Source: Podaxis mareebaensis | Taxonomy: Eukaryota; Basidiomycota; Agaricomycetes; Agaricales; Agaricaceae | Assembly (NCBI GenBank): GCA_018524725.1 | Contig: JAEUWP010000459.1 | Span: 1 to 64,000, forward strand | Direction of reading: 5' to 3' | Length of the DNA stretch: 64,000 nucleotides | Part shown: piece by piece, positions 10,847-23,373 of the stretch | Numbering within the stretch: the stretch's first letter is position 1 | Layout of the letters: the number at the start of each line of letters is the position of its first letter | Program-made: the position numbers and the translations under genes | Notes under the pieces: model-generated | Database searches by the model: none | Seen by the model: only the letters and a program-made list of their open reading frames with translations | Told to the model about the DNA's origin: nothing

Positions 10847-13515
10847 TCATCTGAAAGAAGGTATGCCACTTTGGAATGATTTTCCGGGTGCAAGGCTGAT
10901 ATCGCTCGGTTGAAATCCTCCTGCATTTCCCAGGTCCGCGCTTGCGGAGCCTTGGTGAGAACCCGAAGGCGGGGGCTGCAACTGAGTCAGGGAATGGGGG
11001 GGAGGACCTGACGTAGGCAGAAGGACGGGTTGTATGGGCATGGTGTAATTGATGTCAAGCTCTTCCAGAATAATTTTCAGGTTGCGCATAAACGCTGTTC
11101 TGCGAGCCCATCTACCACCCCAGTCCTGCCAGTTTGGCCGGTCTAAGGAGAAGATAAAGAACTGAGTCAATCTGTGAGAATTGAGTATGGTTAACTTACG
11201 TTCAATAGCAACAATCAAATGCAATGCATTCTGGAATTCCATTCTGTCAATGTTGAGCGCGAACCCAGACCAATCACGGTGGTTTGTGGTGATATATTCG
11301 TTGATTTTGACACGTAGTTGCTCGATGACCTCGATGGGCGTGTTGTACGAGACTGTCAGTGTTGTTGTCTCCCACCTACAGCCATATTAAGTGTTTGAAC
11401 AAAGGGAAGAAAGTTGATACCTACATGGACTTGCTACGACGGAGGTTATGTACCAACTTCGCACTGGCTAGGAGGGCATTTGGGGCGATGATTTCCTGTC
11501 CGTCTACACGCCGGAACGTCGTAGAAAAAAGACCAAACTCCTTGACAAAGAGCACCTGGATCCGAGTGAGTAAAGCATTGGGAAGGTGCTAAGGATGGAC
11601 AAACCTGATCGTCGATCATCACGAGATCCCCAACGTCAAATACGTGTGTAGAGAAGATAAAGATGAGCTGAGAATTCATTCAGTATTTGCATGGCCGATG
11701 AGAAAAAGCTTCACATACGGATTCAAACAATGTCTGTGCCGAGTTGCCGAAAATAAACGAGAAGCCAAGAATAATCGTAGCAAGAGGGACGAGAGAGGCA
11801 AGCGTATTGGAACGATTGAAGATGAGCAAACAGACGAAGATTATGATAACAAGTCCCAAGCATATCAATACTGCGTCAAGTTTCGCCACAATAGAGCTGA
11901 CATCCTGTCATTCTGTGAATCGCGGAGTAGAGCCTAGTGGAGCTACTTTACTGACCTTCAAGCTTGCGATCAAAGCTTTGCGTTCCCGATATATCCTTTG
12001 AACGGCTTCCCGCATTTCGCGTTTGGTGATATCACCGTTACCATCCTTGTCAAACAGCGCAAAAACCTCATGCTGACAACAAGTCAGAAAATGCATATCT
12101 GTATAATCTAAGAAGACCTACAGCCTCAGCAGTGGTACGGAAATAGGGTTCAAAGTCTGAGAATCATATATCAGCAACAAGCTCTCCAAGGATCGATTGG
12201 AGACCTTGACATACCTTCCACTGTCAGGTGTGCCCGTGGCGGGTATGAATCGCTCAGTGTACTAAACAGTTTGCGAGCAAGCCTCTTAGCAGAATACAGG
12301 CCACCAATCCGGCCTTCCCGATTGAATCTAGAGTTCTTGAGGGCGAATTGACCAATAGCACCACCGACTTGGTCGACAATTACACTAGTCATAGCCTTCC
12401 TTTTCTTTTGTCTGTCAGGATGCCGTGCACGCATGTGCATCTTTGCACCGCTGGGAGAGCCTTTCTTTTCGGTGGAAATTGGTGATCCCTCCTCACTATC
12501 ATTTTGGGTGCGGTTCAGTGTCGCAAGCGCGTCAAGCGATGCAGAGGAGCCAGGACTCTTATGCCCGCGCCGTACGTTTGGAGATTTTCGTGCCGGGAAG
12601 ACAGGTGCATTTGATAATCGATCCAGCGCTTTAAGGCCCAACCGATTTTCAGCAAGCCGATCAGCGAGAGCTTTTTCGTGGAAATTGATGGCGACGAATT
12701 GTAAAAATAGTTTTTCCACGAGCAGAATCACACCAGCGGCGAACATAGCCTTTGTTCATAGTCCACTGTCAGTACCAAGTAGCTGCCTGTAGTTTACTAA
12801 GGACAAGGTCTTACCTGCATGACCCTGTTGATAATAATCCAGTATGAACCAGGGGGGTGATAAACGGCACGAATAACCGAAAGACTGATCCAGGCCCATG
12901 CAATATCCAACACCAATTTTATCCACGCCGTTACTGCCATAGTCAACTAATAACATAGTACGTCAGCAGTCGTCTACACTCCAATCCTCGATGGTCACGT
13001 ACCTCTACCTGTGACTTCAGTCGTTCTACTTGCCCTCCAAACAGTCGTATGACCAGCAATACGATATAAGGAATAGCATCCACTACCAACGTTGTAGCAC
13101 ATGCAGCCGACCAAATGATAGTGAACCACAGCGACCACACATGCACCTGTAACCGAACCGGATTTTCTCTGAAGCGGATGTTCACGACAAGTAACGGAGT
13201 GATGAGGATAGCAACGCCAATTGACCCAACCAACAGGACTCGAAGGGGGCGCGACAACTTCATGAATGACAGCCAAAGCCATCTAATGCGCCTCGCCTTG
13301 ACGAGTTCAGCGGGGTCCTCCTTTTCTTCGTCTTCGTCCTCCTCGTCGAACTCATCCGACGAGTTGGTCGCGGTGGTATCCGAATCATACTGTTGAGTCT
13401 GTTCAGTGGGTGGTGTCGTGACTCTGGCAGGCGGTTGCAGAGCAAAGTCGTACTCCTTCGTGGGTATCGCGAGTGGATGGGGTAGCCTTTCTGAAGGGAG
13501 GCCGTCCTTGTTCAT
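10847..13515 (-). CDS. MscS-family mechanosensitive channel with EF hand (Msy1/Msy2 type)
   Basis: Tension-gated ion channel; fungal members Msy1/Msy2 sit in ER membranes and limit calcium rise on hypo-osmotic shock. ATG at 13515 (MNKDGLPSERLP); an upstream in-frame GTG is not a start. After an acidic N-terminus come several membrane helices (VLLVGSIGVAILITPLLVV; WFTIIWSAACATTLVVDAIP; MFAAGVILLVEKLFLQFVAI). A canonical EF-hand loop FDKDGNGDITKRE follows, then two helices (VLICLGLVIIIFVCLLIF; VPLATIILGFSFIFGNS) and the MscS beta domain (DVGDLVMIDDQ, VKEFGLFSTTFRRVDGQ, IIAPNALL). The C-terminus is proline-rich. The domain order (four-plus TM, EF hand, pore helix, beta domain) matches the fungal class exactly. 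About eight short introns interrupt it. Calcium regulation is inferred from the EF hand, whose acidic positions are intact. Confidence 0.9.
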
Positions 13516-14048
13516 TTTTTCCAAGAGCAACGAATGTGGAGGAAGAAGAAGGAGAGGAAGAAGAGGGACGGCGAATATTCTAGAGACCACCGAGGTTGAT
13601 GATCAGCATGGGTTGCCAAAGAGTTCTTCGGAAAATTGGATCAAGTGACAGCGGTGGAGCCGTGAAGGAAAGGCGGTCCCACGCTAGGAAAATCTGGGCA
13701 CCCCATTCGTCATGTAGGCTCATTCCGATGGAGCCTCCGCTATGCTGCCTGCCAGAATCGACTTAAGCCGGGAGCCACTGTTTAAGGGTTGCGATGGTTG
13801 TCGCCTGTTGTCGACACCAAGAAGGCCAAAAGAAGCATAACCTGACAACGTAATTGACGTGCGAATTTCATTTAACAGGGTAGGGATTCAACAAACCATA
13901 AACTTAGAGGGTGGTATTTGCCTAGTTGTATGCAATACAACATAAGAGGACATAAAGACATTGAGGGATGAAAGTAATCAAAAATGACTTTGTATGTAAA
14001 CCCAATAAATTAGAAAAGAAGGGAAAGGAGGTAGGATACTGCGGATAA
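13516..14048. other. Intergenic, no gene seen
   Basis: 533 bp upstream of the MscS channel start and downstream of the next minus-strand stop. Only promoter and 3' UTR sequence are expected; no repeat noted. Confidence 0.5.
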
Positions 14049-17000
14049 TCATGTGGGTGGCCAAGCTCCAACAGGTCGATTGGGATCGTCGCCCCATACA
14101 TCCCATATTTGCTGATGCCATCTCTTAATAAGAAGCGATAGGTTATCACGAAATGCCCCTGTAAATGCCGTCAAATCTCCACTGCGAACGGCCTGTGTGA
14201 TCAGATTCCATGATGTGGTTGCTGTAGCATATTGGGTATCCGGGTTGGTGGTATATAAGAATAGGTCCGGGTTAAATGGGTCGTAGTAATTTGTCAAGAA
14301 CATTTTCCTTGCTCGCAAGACCGAAGCACTATCAACCGAAATCAAAACAGGTCGAGGTCCTAATCAAGATGAACGTACCGATACATGATGAAGATCAAGA
14401 CGACTTGGAGAATGCCAATAAAAAACAGGAACCAGACATTTCCGCCTAGCCAGATATTGGCAAGAACCTATGAAATCATAGTAGGTCAAATCTGCTCATG
14501 CATACTCCACAAATGTACATACCTTCTGCCGAACTTGACGTCTCAATTCCTTTTCTGCCCTGTGCATATCCTGCGCCAACTGCTCTCTCGACTGCTTTAA
14601 CGCTCGAGAAGTCTCATCCAATGCTTTGATCCGAGCATTGTCATTCTCTTGAGGTGATGAGCTCATCCTAGGAAGTTCAATTAATCGCCCAATGGATGCA
14701 CATGACTGACAAAAAATACGCACAAATCCAGAGACTCAATTCCTTCTGCCAACTCCAATATACCTTGTCGCACGCGCTGTAAAGCCTCCACACGGCTCAT
14801 CGGCGTAACCTGACTCGGACCCACAGTATCTTCTTCAACAACTTCAATCGGTGGTTCCGGTTCCTCCTTCACTTCCTGACCTAGGGCATCCACGATACGG
14901 ATCCCACTCTTATTGCGAGGTGTGGTGGGTGTCGGACTAGGCGCGTCCCGTTTACGAACCCGATCTTCCCTCTGCTCATTGCCATATGCGTCGACCATCC
15001 TCACACTAGGCGACCTCTTATGCTTTCGAGGGCTTCGTGAAGGCGGTGTAGTGGGTGTGACGGGTTCAGGGGTGGTAGAACGTACTGCTCCATGGACGGG
15101 TTCAGACACTGTCGAAGATCCATTTGTATGACCGACAATACTGTCCGGTAGTACATCGGACAACTCGTTAGCTACGTCGGAGTCGAACCGAACTTTTAAG
15201 ACGCTCTTCCTCGCAGCACCAGTAGCAGGCGTATTTGCCCATGCACCAGGTGGAGCTGGAGTCTTCAGAGGCATCGTACTGGCCCGCCCAAGGGATGGCA
15301 CCGGCGTAGTAAGCCCACCCTCGTTCAGAATCGATTGCGGGTCCGACTGGGCTCTTTGACGGCCTGCGGGAGTTTTCATCCATCCTCCCGGTGGCGCGGG
15401 GGTCTGAGGGAAAATCGACTTCGAGTGAGAAGGCCTCGCCTTGAGCAATCCATCATCTGATGAATCCATAAAACCATTTGTAGAGTTCTCCTGCGTTACT
15501 GGCTCTAGAGGAGGTCCAGGTGTAGCAAACCACGCTCCAGGAGGTTTTGGTGTCTTGAAAGTAGTGAGATCACCGTTCCTATTCCCACTCTTTATTCTAT
15601 CAGCTGGAGTACTTTCTATCGGGGCGGGAGTGATGTTGAACTGCGGAACAGAATCATAGTCTGTTTCATCACCCGATTCCGATGATGGTGGCCCAGGCAA
15701 TTCAGGGAGAGTCTTTGGGGGCGAAGGAGTTTGAAATTCAAGTTTCGAGCTACTGAAGGACAACTGACGTGGTCGGGGAGGCGTCGACAAAAAGGAGGGA
15801 ATCGAGGATGGATCTGCATCCATAGGTTGAAAACCAGGAGATGAAGGCGCAAGCTCTTCACTGGTGGACATGAAATTTTCATGGGTTTGGTCCATTGTTG
15901 ACGAAGGCTCCCACACTTCCTGCGCCTGGGTTTCTTCTAGTGGTGGACTGATAGTTTGGAGGGTTGGCGTTCGTTCTTGCGCCAAATCATCATCTAAAGA
16001 AAATGGCTAAGTATTAGGTTTTACTAGGAATGATTAATGGGAAGCATACCTGCACCGTCGTCGTAAGTTCCGTTCATACTAGCCCGGGAACCATCAGGTC
16101 CAAGCAATGAAGCAGTGTGCATTGTATTATTGTTTGGTGTCGAGATATGGAAGTCGGAATCAGAGAACGGGGGCAGAACCGAAGTCGCTTCCTGAGCGTT
16201 GTAAGCCTCCGTCAGTTCCATCGATTCTTGAGACAGAGATCCCCCGTTTGCGGCCTGAGGGAAAGAGACCGTAGACTGCGTCTTTCCGGCTTCATTCTGA
16301 ATTTGTATATCTGGGATGGCCTTCGGTGTTTCAAATCGTGAATCATGACTACGATTCGAAGATAACGGGAGACGCGATTCCTTTTGGGAGCCTGGTCTAG
16401 GCAGAGGCGACCTAGGACGCGCGGGTGTACTTGTGACGACCGTGGATAGCCGCGAGGAATGTGGAGACTTCGTACTTGACACCGAGCTGCCGTTTCGTCG
16501 TTCTGTCGGGGATGGAGAAGACGGTGCTGCTTTTGACTGAAGAGAATGACGCCGATTTAAGGATGACCCGACCTCAGAGCGAGAAGTGTTGGACGTGTCT
16601 TTGAGAGCAGTGAGTGACACTGCAGGCTCACGACGGTGATCGGGTGGAGAACGGGGGGACGATAATTTGGACGGACCGGGCGACGCTGGACGATTGGGCG
16701 TGTTCGGCAAGGAACGCCGGTGCCACTTTGGGCGGGGAGCATTCCAATTCCTTTCTCGCTCGAGCTCAACCAAAGCACGCGACCCTCTATCCTGACTGCT
16801 GGTACTCTTGGAAGAAGCGGGAGAGTCTGCCCTGGAGGTCAGTGAAGGGCGCCTCCGGAGGCCCTGTGGGAAATCTGGGACTGATGCGGAGTGGTTCGAC
16901 AGCGCTGAACCTGGGCGGTCACTTCCCGAAAGGCTTTGCTTTCGCGGCCGCTCACTCGATTCGGACGTGGTCCTCATCCTTGCCCGAGGAGAGTCTGCCG

Positions 17001-18851
17001 AGTCCATTGAAATGTTTGAGAAAGCAGAACCGGGCCGAGCAGATTCTAAACTTGAGATACTCGACGTCCGTGAACGGGGGTCAGGTCGAGGAGAATGAAA
17101 GGAAAGGCTACTGCCGGGACGAATGTTTTTGGGATGGGGTCTGTTCCATTCTCGCTCTCTCTCGCGATTTCGTTCACGTTCCACCTCTCTTATCCTTTCG
17201 CCATCTATCGCGTCGTAAGTACTGAGGAATGCCTATAACTACATGGACTCACGATCAGAAACAGACATGGTGCTTGAGTGATCCGAGAACTGCAAGGACG
17301 AGGAGCTTTTGTGTTTCAGTGAAGGCGTCGGAGGACCTTGTAATGATGTCCTTCGTTCGCCACGTTCCCTCCCATTGACGTTCACATTGCGTTCTTCTCG
17401 GATGCTATTACGAGCTTCTTTTAACATTGAATGAACGAGTAAATGAATAAGTACAGGAAACACACGAAGCAAATGCACAAGAACTGGAGGACGTACGAGT
17501 AGGTTTTGATGCTGATGAAGGGTAACCCAAGCGAGATGCTAACAGCGACGTTATAGGGAGCCTTATGATGCTTGTAGAAACAACTCACAGGAGGTATGAG
17601 AATCGAGGTTCTTCTTTGTAAGTCTTGGGGTATGGGTAGCTGCTGGCTTTCCCAGTGCATCCGGTGTAACAGCGGAAGTGTTGGCTTCAGTGATCTGCCG
17701 TACGTTAGGTTCACCTGATACCCAAGCATTCATCGATATGCTGAAAACACTCAGAATAAAGCATACGCACGATGTTGCTGCAGATGTGTCGCGGGTTCAT
17801 TAAAGCTGTCGAGCTCCCCAAATGCTCGTTGCATCTCCGAGTCCTGATCCAAGAGGTCTGGTGCCAAAGCCAATGTCAGAAGACAAATCAAGCGACAGGA
17901 TGGGCTAGCACCACGAACTGGAATGCTGAGGGAAACTTGAATTCTGGGAAATACGCAGAGATTGCAAGGGTGTGCTAGTTGCATTGGCTGGATTAATTCG
18001 TCGAGGTTTTGGAGAATCCTCAGCGTCGTCACTGTCGTCGGCTACAAAGAATATCACGAATGGTACATGATGTCAAAAATCAAATCGCGTACCTGAAATA
18101 GATTTGAGAGGAAACTCTATGGCGTTGGTGTCGCGGGAGGATCGAAGGATTGTATGTTGGGAAGAACCATTAATGTGTGTCCCTGTAGTTTTGATTTCAT
18201 AAAGGCACAAAAAAACGGACAAACTGGCGACGCACTTGCTGGGTTATCCGACTCTTCATCACTGAGACTTTTCTGCTTTCCCTTGATGTCAGACCATTTA
18301 GTCGAGCTTGCAGGGTTTGGTTCAATCTCGCCGATACTGCTATCGGAATTCCTTCTCTGCACGCCCTTCCGGGGAGTGTCTCCAGGCTCTCTGAGAGCCT
18401 TGGAAAAGATGTCACGCAACGACTCGCGAGCGCGACTGTGTCCAGCCGTCGACTCCCCTTCAAAATCCGACTCGTGAAAAGTAGGTGAGGGTGGACGTCG
18501 TGGTGTAGGTGTACCCTGCGAGCCAGACCCGTTGGGAACAAGATGGATGAGTTCGCGAAGACGTCCTGCGAGGCTCGCGCCGGATGTCGTGGAAGAGGCA
18601 GCAAGAGGAGTAGCGGAGTTCATTCTGGGGGTTGGATGTTGATCTTCAGCTTCATCTTCATCAGTATAGTTGTGAGATGCGCGTATGTCGCTCAGATTGA
18701 GATCAACCAACTGAGTGAAGTCGGTGAGACGCGAGGGGCCGGCTTGAGAAGAGGAGACAGATGTGTTGTTGTTATCTAACCGTCCGGATGGAGATGCCCG
18801 CGAGACTCTCAGTCTGGGGAGGGGCTGCGGAGTGGCGGAGGAGGTATCCAT
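14049..18851 (-). CDS. Long disordered protein with PPGAW motifs, C-terminal coiled coil and membrane segment
   Basis: About 1,300 residues from roughly ten exons, ATG at 18851 (MDTSSATPQPLPRLRVS). Most of it is low-complexity Ser/Pro/Arg sequence. Three copies of a motif are spaced through the middle: KTPKPPGAWFATPG, QTPAPPGGWMKTPAG and KTPAPPGAWANTPA, the last followed by RKSVLKVRFDSDV. Near the C-terminus come ALQRVRQGILELAEGIESLDL, a coiled-coil stretch (RALKQSREQLAQDMHRAEKE), a single hydrophobic span (NVWFLFFIGILQVVLIFIMY) and then NYYDPFNPDLFLY and IWDVWGDDPNRPVGAWPP. Frames join cleanly across the last three introns, so this is one gene. I do not recognise a named family. The architecture would suit a nuclear-envelope or spindle-pole anchor, but that is inference. 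Confidence 0.75.
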
Positions 18852-18989
18852 GATTCTGGCCGGGGAGGAGACCGCGCAGACTGAGCTTGACGGCGAGCAA
18901 ACGTGTTGGTTGGACCTCCCGAGCCAATCCCTCTAAGTCACGTGAACTCATCCCATTGTCTCAACACCATAAATCCTGCACAAATCTAA

Positions 18990-20158
18990 CTATAAAGGCC
19001 CTCCAGTGTACTGGATAATTAGGTCTCTCCAGCAATCTGACATCTGCATATGCTCCCCAGCACAACTGGCAAAAGTAACTCCTCCACGCTCATCCAACTC
19101 TCGCAATCCTATCCAATCTTCAAGGTATAACGGCTGTTCTCTCATCGGAATGATTGTTTTTTCCGGAGCTGTCAACACCCGCTGATCGGAATGAACACGG
19201 ATGATGCTGTTGCCACCTGGAATACTCTCTGACCCAAACCAAGCGCTCTCCTTGGGCACTACTGTCTTGTCTTTCGTGAATATTACCAAGACAAGGTTGC
19301 GGAGTGAGGCCAAGTTCCTCGCGTACGTCTGGTTACGCGACTCTTCAACTTCGTTGTTAATCGAGGATAGGAAGTGGTTGGCTTTGAGATAAGTATCATA
19401 ATTGCTTGGGTCGCGGAAGTACTGGGCCTGTTGGAGCCGTATGTAAAGTACGACTGTTCCCAAGCAGGCGAGTCCACCTACCTGGATCAAGTTATTCTGA
19501 GCCCACGAGCTATAGACTGCACCTCGGGCTGCCCTCCGAGCAACTTGACAAAGGAAGTCATACGGTCGACATAACGGTATATCCGATATACCCATATGCT
19601 GCGAACCAAACGTGATGAGGTTGTTAATAGGTGGATGGTTATAACGTTCCACATAAGCCCGCAAAAACTGTCCACCTTGGTCATTTCAGAGAGAACAATG
19701 TCAAACAAGCAAGAACCAAGACAAACCCTGTGAGAGGCCAGCCGCGTCGAACCCGTGTTCCAGCTCAGGGATAGAAGCTAGTTGTTCTGCAACAATTTCC
19801 AGCTGGTCATTGACATTCCCATACTGGCAGTTGCCCAAGAATTAGCTCGAACTTCCTGGATATTAGATGTGATGATGCCGTACAAAACCAGCTTTCCTGT
19901 CTTCGCCCAGGTCCTGGTCGATATAAATTGAATGAATAAACATGCCAGGATGAATCTCCTTGATAAGCCCCATGAATTCAAGCATTCCTGGTGAGGAATG
20001 AGAGTCGCCTGAACTAGTGTCAGCCCACACGAAGAGACGACGTGTAGAGGGTTCCAACCTAGCCCATGCCAGAGCACAAGAGGCCGAGGGGATGGAATTG
20101 CCGACGCTGCCACGAGCAAGGACGTTGCGCAGCTATGAAGGAGGAACCAGAGCAACAT
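18990..20158 (-). CDS. PPT1: Palmitoyl-protein thioesterase
   Basis: Alpha/beta hydrolase that removes thioester-linked fatty acids from cysteines of proteins in the lysosome or vacuole. ATG at 20158 starts a hydrophobic signal peptide (MLLWFLLHSCATSLLVAASA). Joined exons read VLWHGLG then DSHSSPGMLEFM, the family's HGxGDS start. The nucleophile elbow is split by introns and reads GLSQGG just before FLRAYVERY. Next come ITFGSQHMGISDIP and CARRAARGAVYSSWAQ-like helices. The acid residue lies in VIFTKDKTVVPKES and the catalytic His in CAGEHMQMSDCW. All three triad positions are intact. The length (about 320 residues) matches the stand-alone enzyme, not the fusion with dolichyl pyrophosphate phosphatase known from fission yeast. 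Its start is 220 bp from that of the divergent sterol isomerase gene. Confidence 0.92.
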
Positions 20159-20378
20159 TTTGATGCGATCACTTCACATACACAACGCTCACTACATATG
20201 TAACGAACGGGATTCCACCTCCGGGCTACGCACGCAAGGAATGCGGGGTCAAAAAGCGCAGCTCATTTGATACATTTAAATGGAGTGATCCTGAGCGAAG
20301 GTAAAGATAAAGTGAATCCCCTGATAATAACATTCACAATGTCATGCTTGAGGCGCTTAACGGTCTTGTTTGTAACCC

Positions 20379-21275
20379 ATGATGACCTCTTCACACCCAT
20401 ATTATCCTCAGGACCTGGCGTTAGAGGGTTACACCCCAAATACGCGTTCAGCCGCAGAACTAATTGGAGCTTGGCTGGTTTTTCTGTTCATCTTGACCGC
20501 CGCTACTCTCGCTTGGTTAGGTCCCAAGAAGCTTACACTGGGAGAACGCTTGACAACACTCTGGTTTGTTACCTGTAAGCCCCACTTCCCGGCCCAGCCA
20601 ATCTTGTGCTGACGCTATGATAGGTGGTTGCATTCATATCCTCTTTGAAGGTGCACACCGCATCACCTGCACTTCCCGACGCGTTCACCAGTTGATTGAG
20701 CAACGCGTCGTTTCCAGGCCACTTTGTACTGAACCATCGTACACTCGCGTCGTTGACGGATTTCATCTCTCAAGAGTGGAAGGAATACGCGAAATCGGAC
20801 TCCAGATACCTCCACTCTGATCCCTTCGTCTTGACTGTAGAGACCCTCACAGCCGTAAGCTATACATGCCTTTTCAGAACTTGACCCGCTTGACCGACAG
20901 GAGCCGGACTATGTTAGTCCGTATGGGGTCCTTTGTGTCTTTACATCGCTGTCGCGACTGCTTACCGATTCCCCTCGCGTCATGTCTGGACGGCGCTGAT
21001 GTGCTTTGGACACATATATGGGAACGCGTTGTACTATGGTACGACCCTCATTCAAGGTTGTCCGGATAGCCGACCCGAGTTCTTGTACTTCTGGGTGTAC
21101 TTCATCGGCCTGAATGGACTATGGTTGATCACACCAATCAGTGAGTCGCATGCCATTCAATCAGTGCAGAACTGACTTGAATACGCGTTCAGCACTTTTG
21201 GTCAAGTCAATTCGCAAGATCAATATGGCAATTCAATGTCTAGACCATAGCGATATCAAGAAGAAAGACTCGTAG
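20379..21275 (+). CDS. EBP: EBP-family sterol delta8-delta7 isomerase (EXPERA domain)
   Basis: Predicted ER enzyme moving the sterol B-ring double bond from C8 to C7. ATG 20379 (MMTSSHPYYPQDLALEGY). Four to five membrane helices: IGAWLVFLFILTAATLAWLG; the block CGCIHILFEGHFV; VETLTASVWGPLCLYIAVA; WTALMCFGHIYGNALYYG; FLYFWVYFIGLNGLWLITP. The His and Glu of IHxxFEG and the Glu of VETLTA correspond to catalytic-region residues in mammalian EBP, and WKEYAKSDSRY is a family hallmark. Introns fall after VTC (phase 1), after FEG (phase 1), after ETLTA (phase 0) and before TLLVKSIRK. It ends in a basic tail (DIKKKDS) that resembles an ER-retrieval signal but is not an exact KKXX. Most fungi rely on the unrelated ERG2 isomerase, so the present role may be redundant or altered. 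Confidence 0.85.
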
Positions 21276-21445
21276 CTCTCCATGGATCTATATGTGCAGA
21301 AAGATATACGACATAACGAGTCGGACCTAACCTTTGTACACGGGTATCACAATTCTTGATATACAAGCAAGTCATCGGGAGAAAGAGCTCCAACTGAAAG
21401 TTGACGGCCATCATAGAAACCTCAGTCATATACCGCCACCCAAAA

Positions 21446-22892
21446 CTACACTTTGAGAGCTTTGATATTTTTGCCGGAACAGATCGCGACCCACTCCCCC
21501 GTACTGGTGGTGAGGCCACTGGGGAGTGTCATTCCTTGGATCGATGGTGACCAGGCAAGATTAGTGATTTGACCTGGAGCAGTATAACACATCACAGGAT
21601 CCGTGATAATCTTCTTTTTGGCGTCCGGGCGAGGGGAATTGAGGCGTGAACTTGTCGCCCGTGGTGAGACCGCGCCGGGTTGTGCATGGTCCATGATATC
21701 CCACAACAACACTTGACAATCATCGGCTACGACACTCCTTAGTCTAGTAACGACACATTAGGACAAGGAACGTACCCGCCGTCGCGAGTAAGGGCTGTTC
21801 TGCTGAACCCCAGCCGAGTGCGTTGATCGGAGCAATATGTCCCCTCAACTCCATGACAGGCTGACCTGGACTTCTCATGTCAAGAATCTGCACATCGCAG
21901 CCGTCCATGTGGAAGGTCGACATGTAGTTGGAGTCCAGGGGATTGAAAGCAATCCTTAGGAGGGGTGAAGTAGGGGGTCGCGCCGAAGTGGACGGAGAAG
22001 CTGAAGGTGGTGGTGGATTCTTGGGTGCAGGTGTTTCGTAAAGAATAGTTGAATGGTCAAGGGCGCGAAGATCGAATGCGCGAAGGCTGCCGTCTGCACC
22101 GACAGAAACGAAGATGTCGGTGGAACCTGGAAGCCATGCAACATCATACACTTCTCGATCATGTGCAATAAGTTGGGTGATGGCCGTGGACGTGTCAATA
22201 TTCCAAACAGTACACGTAGTATCGATTGATGATGTGACGATGAGGCTGGGTGACTTTTCGTTCCAAGAAAAGTTGGTCAAGGGTGCTCCCGTAGACTGAC
22301 TTTGGACTTTGGATTGCTGAAGACGTGACGAATATGAGGGGAATATCAACCGATTAAAAAGGATTAACTTACACCAGAGAGGGCAGTCTTCATCGTCAAT
22401 CTGTGGCCACCGGGATTGCTGGGCGGGCGGCCTACATAACCTGACACATTCGCGGGTCCATCACTACTATACTCCCATACGCGTAGGGCATCAGCCGTTG
22501 TTGCGAGGAGCTCGGTATTCCCTGATTTCTGCGACCAAGCGTGATTGACTGCAGAGACGGGCTGCCATTGCAGACTTGTAGCTGGATATCCGTGGTATGC
22601 CTCGACAAAACTGACAAAATCTGGATAATCTGTGAAATCATCCTCAACAAGCACATGCTCATCTTGCAACCCAAGGACGGCGATGTAGTTCTGGTAGTTG
22701 TCTATAAATGACGCAACCCCTAGACGAAAAGCCGACCTATGGCGTGCTTGTTGGTTGGGAGTTGGCGTTTTGCACCAATCCAGGCTATGTACGGGCCCTG
22801 CGATTCAGTAAATAATGGGAGCATAGAAGATCTGTGAGCTGAATGGACGGCCTACATGGTGCCTCATACTGGAGAGTAGTCGTCTGACTCAT
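21446..22892 (-). CDS. DCAF7: WD40 repeat protein, DCAF7/AN11 (WDR68) family
   Basis: WD40 scaffold; relatives bind DYRK-type kinases and DDB1-CUL4. ATG at 22892 sits in a short first exon (MSQTTTLQYEAP) whose phase-1 donor joins WPVHSLDWCKT in exon 2, a diagnostic family start. Further blocks: GVASFIDNYQNYIAVLGL, YPATSLQWQP, LLATTADALRVWEY, LTNFSWNEKSPSLIVTSSID, TTCTVWNIDTSTAITQLIAH, DREVYDVAWLPGSTDIFVSV, GADGSLRAFDLRALDHSTIL, FNPLDSNYMSTFHMD and ELRGHIAPINALGW. The last exon adds a family-atypical serine/proline insert before ITNLAWSP and ends WVAICSGKNIKALKV. About four introns. Length is near 380 residues, typical for the family. It converges on the sterol isomerase gene with 170 bp between stops. 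Confidence 0.92.
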
Positions 22893-23373
22893 TCAAGCAA
22901 ACCTGGCAAGCCTAAGGAATGGGAGAGATGTACTGGGCAACGACTTCTCGCTGCGTACTGCCCACGAATGCCTGGTGCACTAGCATTATTTGAAAAGGCA
23001 AGTCATTCTCACAGGCTTCGCGTGTCCATAATGATCAATATCAATGACTCCTGACTCTCTGTCAGGGTACTCGCCTGTTATTCCTCTGAGTAGTCTCATA
23101 TCCAACATGACCTGCTCATCGACAAACATTCTTGGAACGGGGGCTTCGACTCTAATTGCCGAAAGGACATCAGGGGCTTACAACTAAGTTCGGCCAATCA
23201 CACGCCTGCGACTTCAAGCCAACCACACATCCTTGAAGACTGATTATAGTTACAAGATACTCTAGGGCACGAGATGTATCGAACATATTAGATGTTACAT
23301 ATATAAAGGATGGGGCCGGCGTTGAGGAGATATTAGAAAGGACGCTGAATTGGCACGAGGCGCTGGCCACAAC
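22893..23373. other. Intergenic, no gene seen
   Basis: 480 bp between the DCAF7 promoter side and the first sugar-transporter stop. No repeat or ORF with family features. Confidence 0.5.

Noticed and set aside
16614..17225. Plus-strand ORF of 203 codons
   Set aside because: Antisense to the Ser/Pro/Arg-rich exon of the 14049-18851 gene; low-complexity coding often leaves long open antisense frames.
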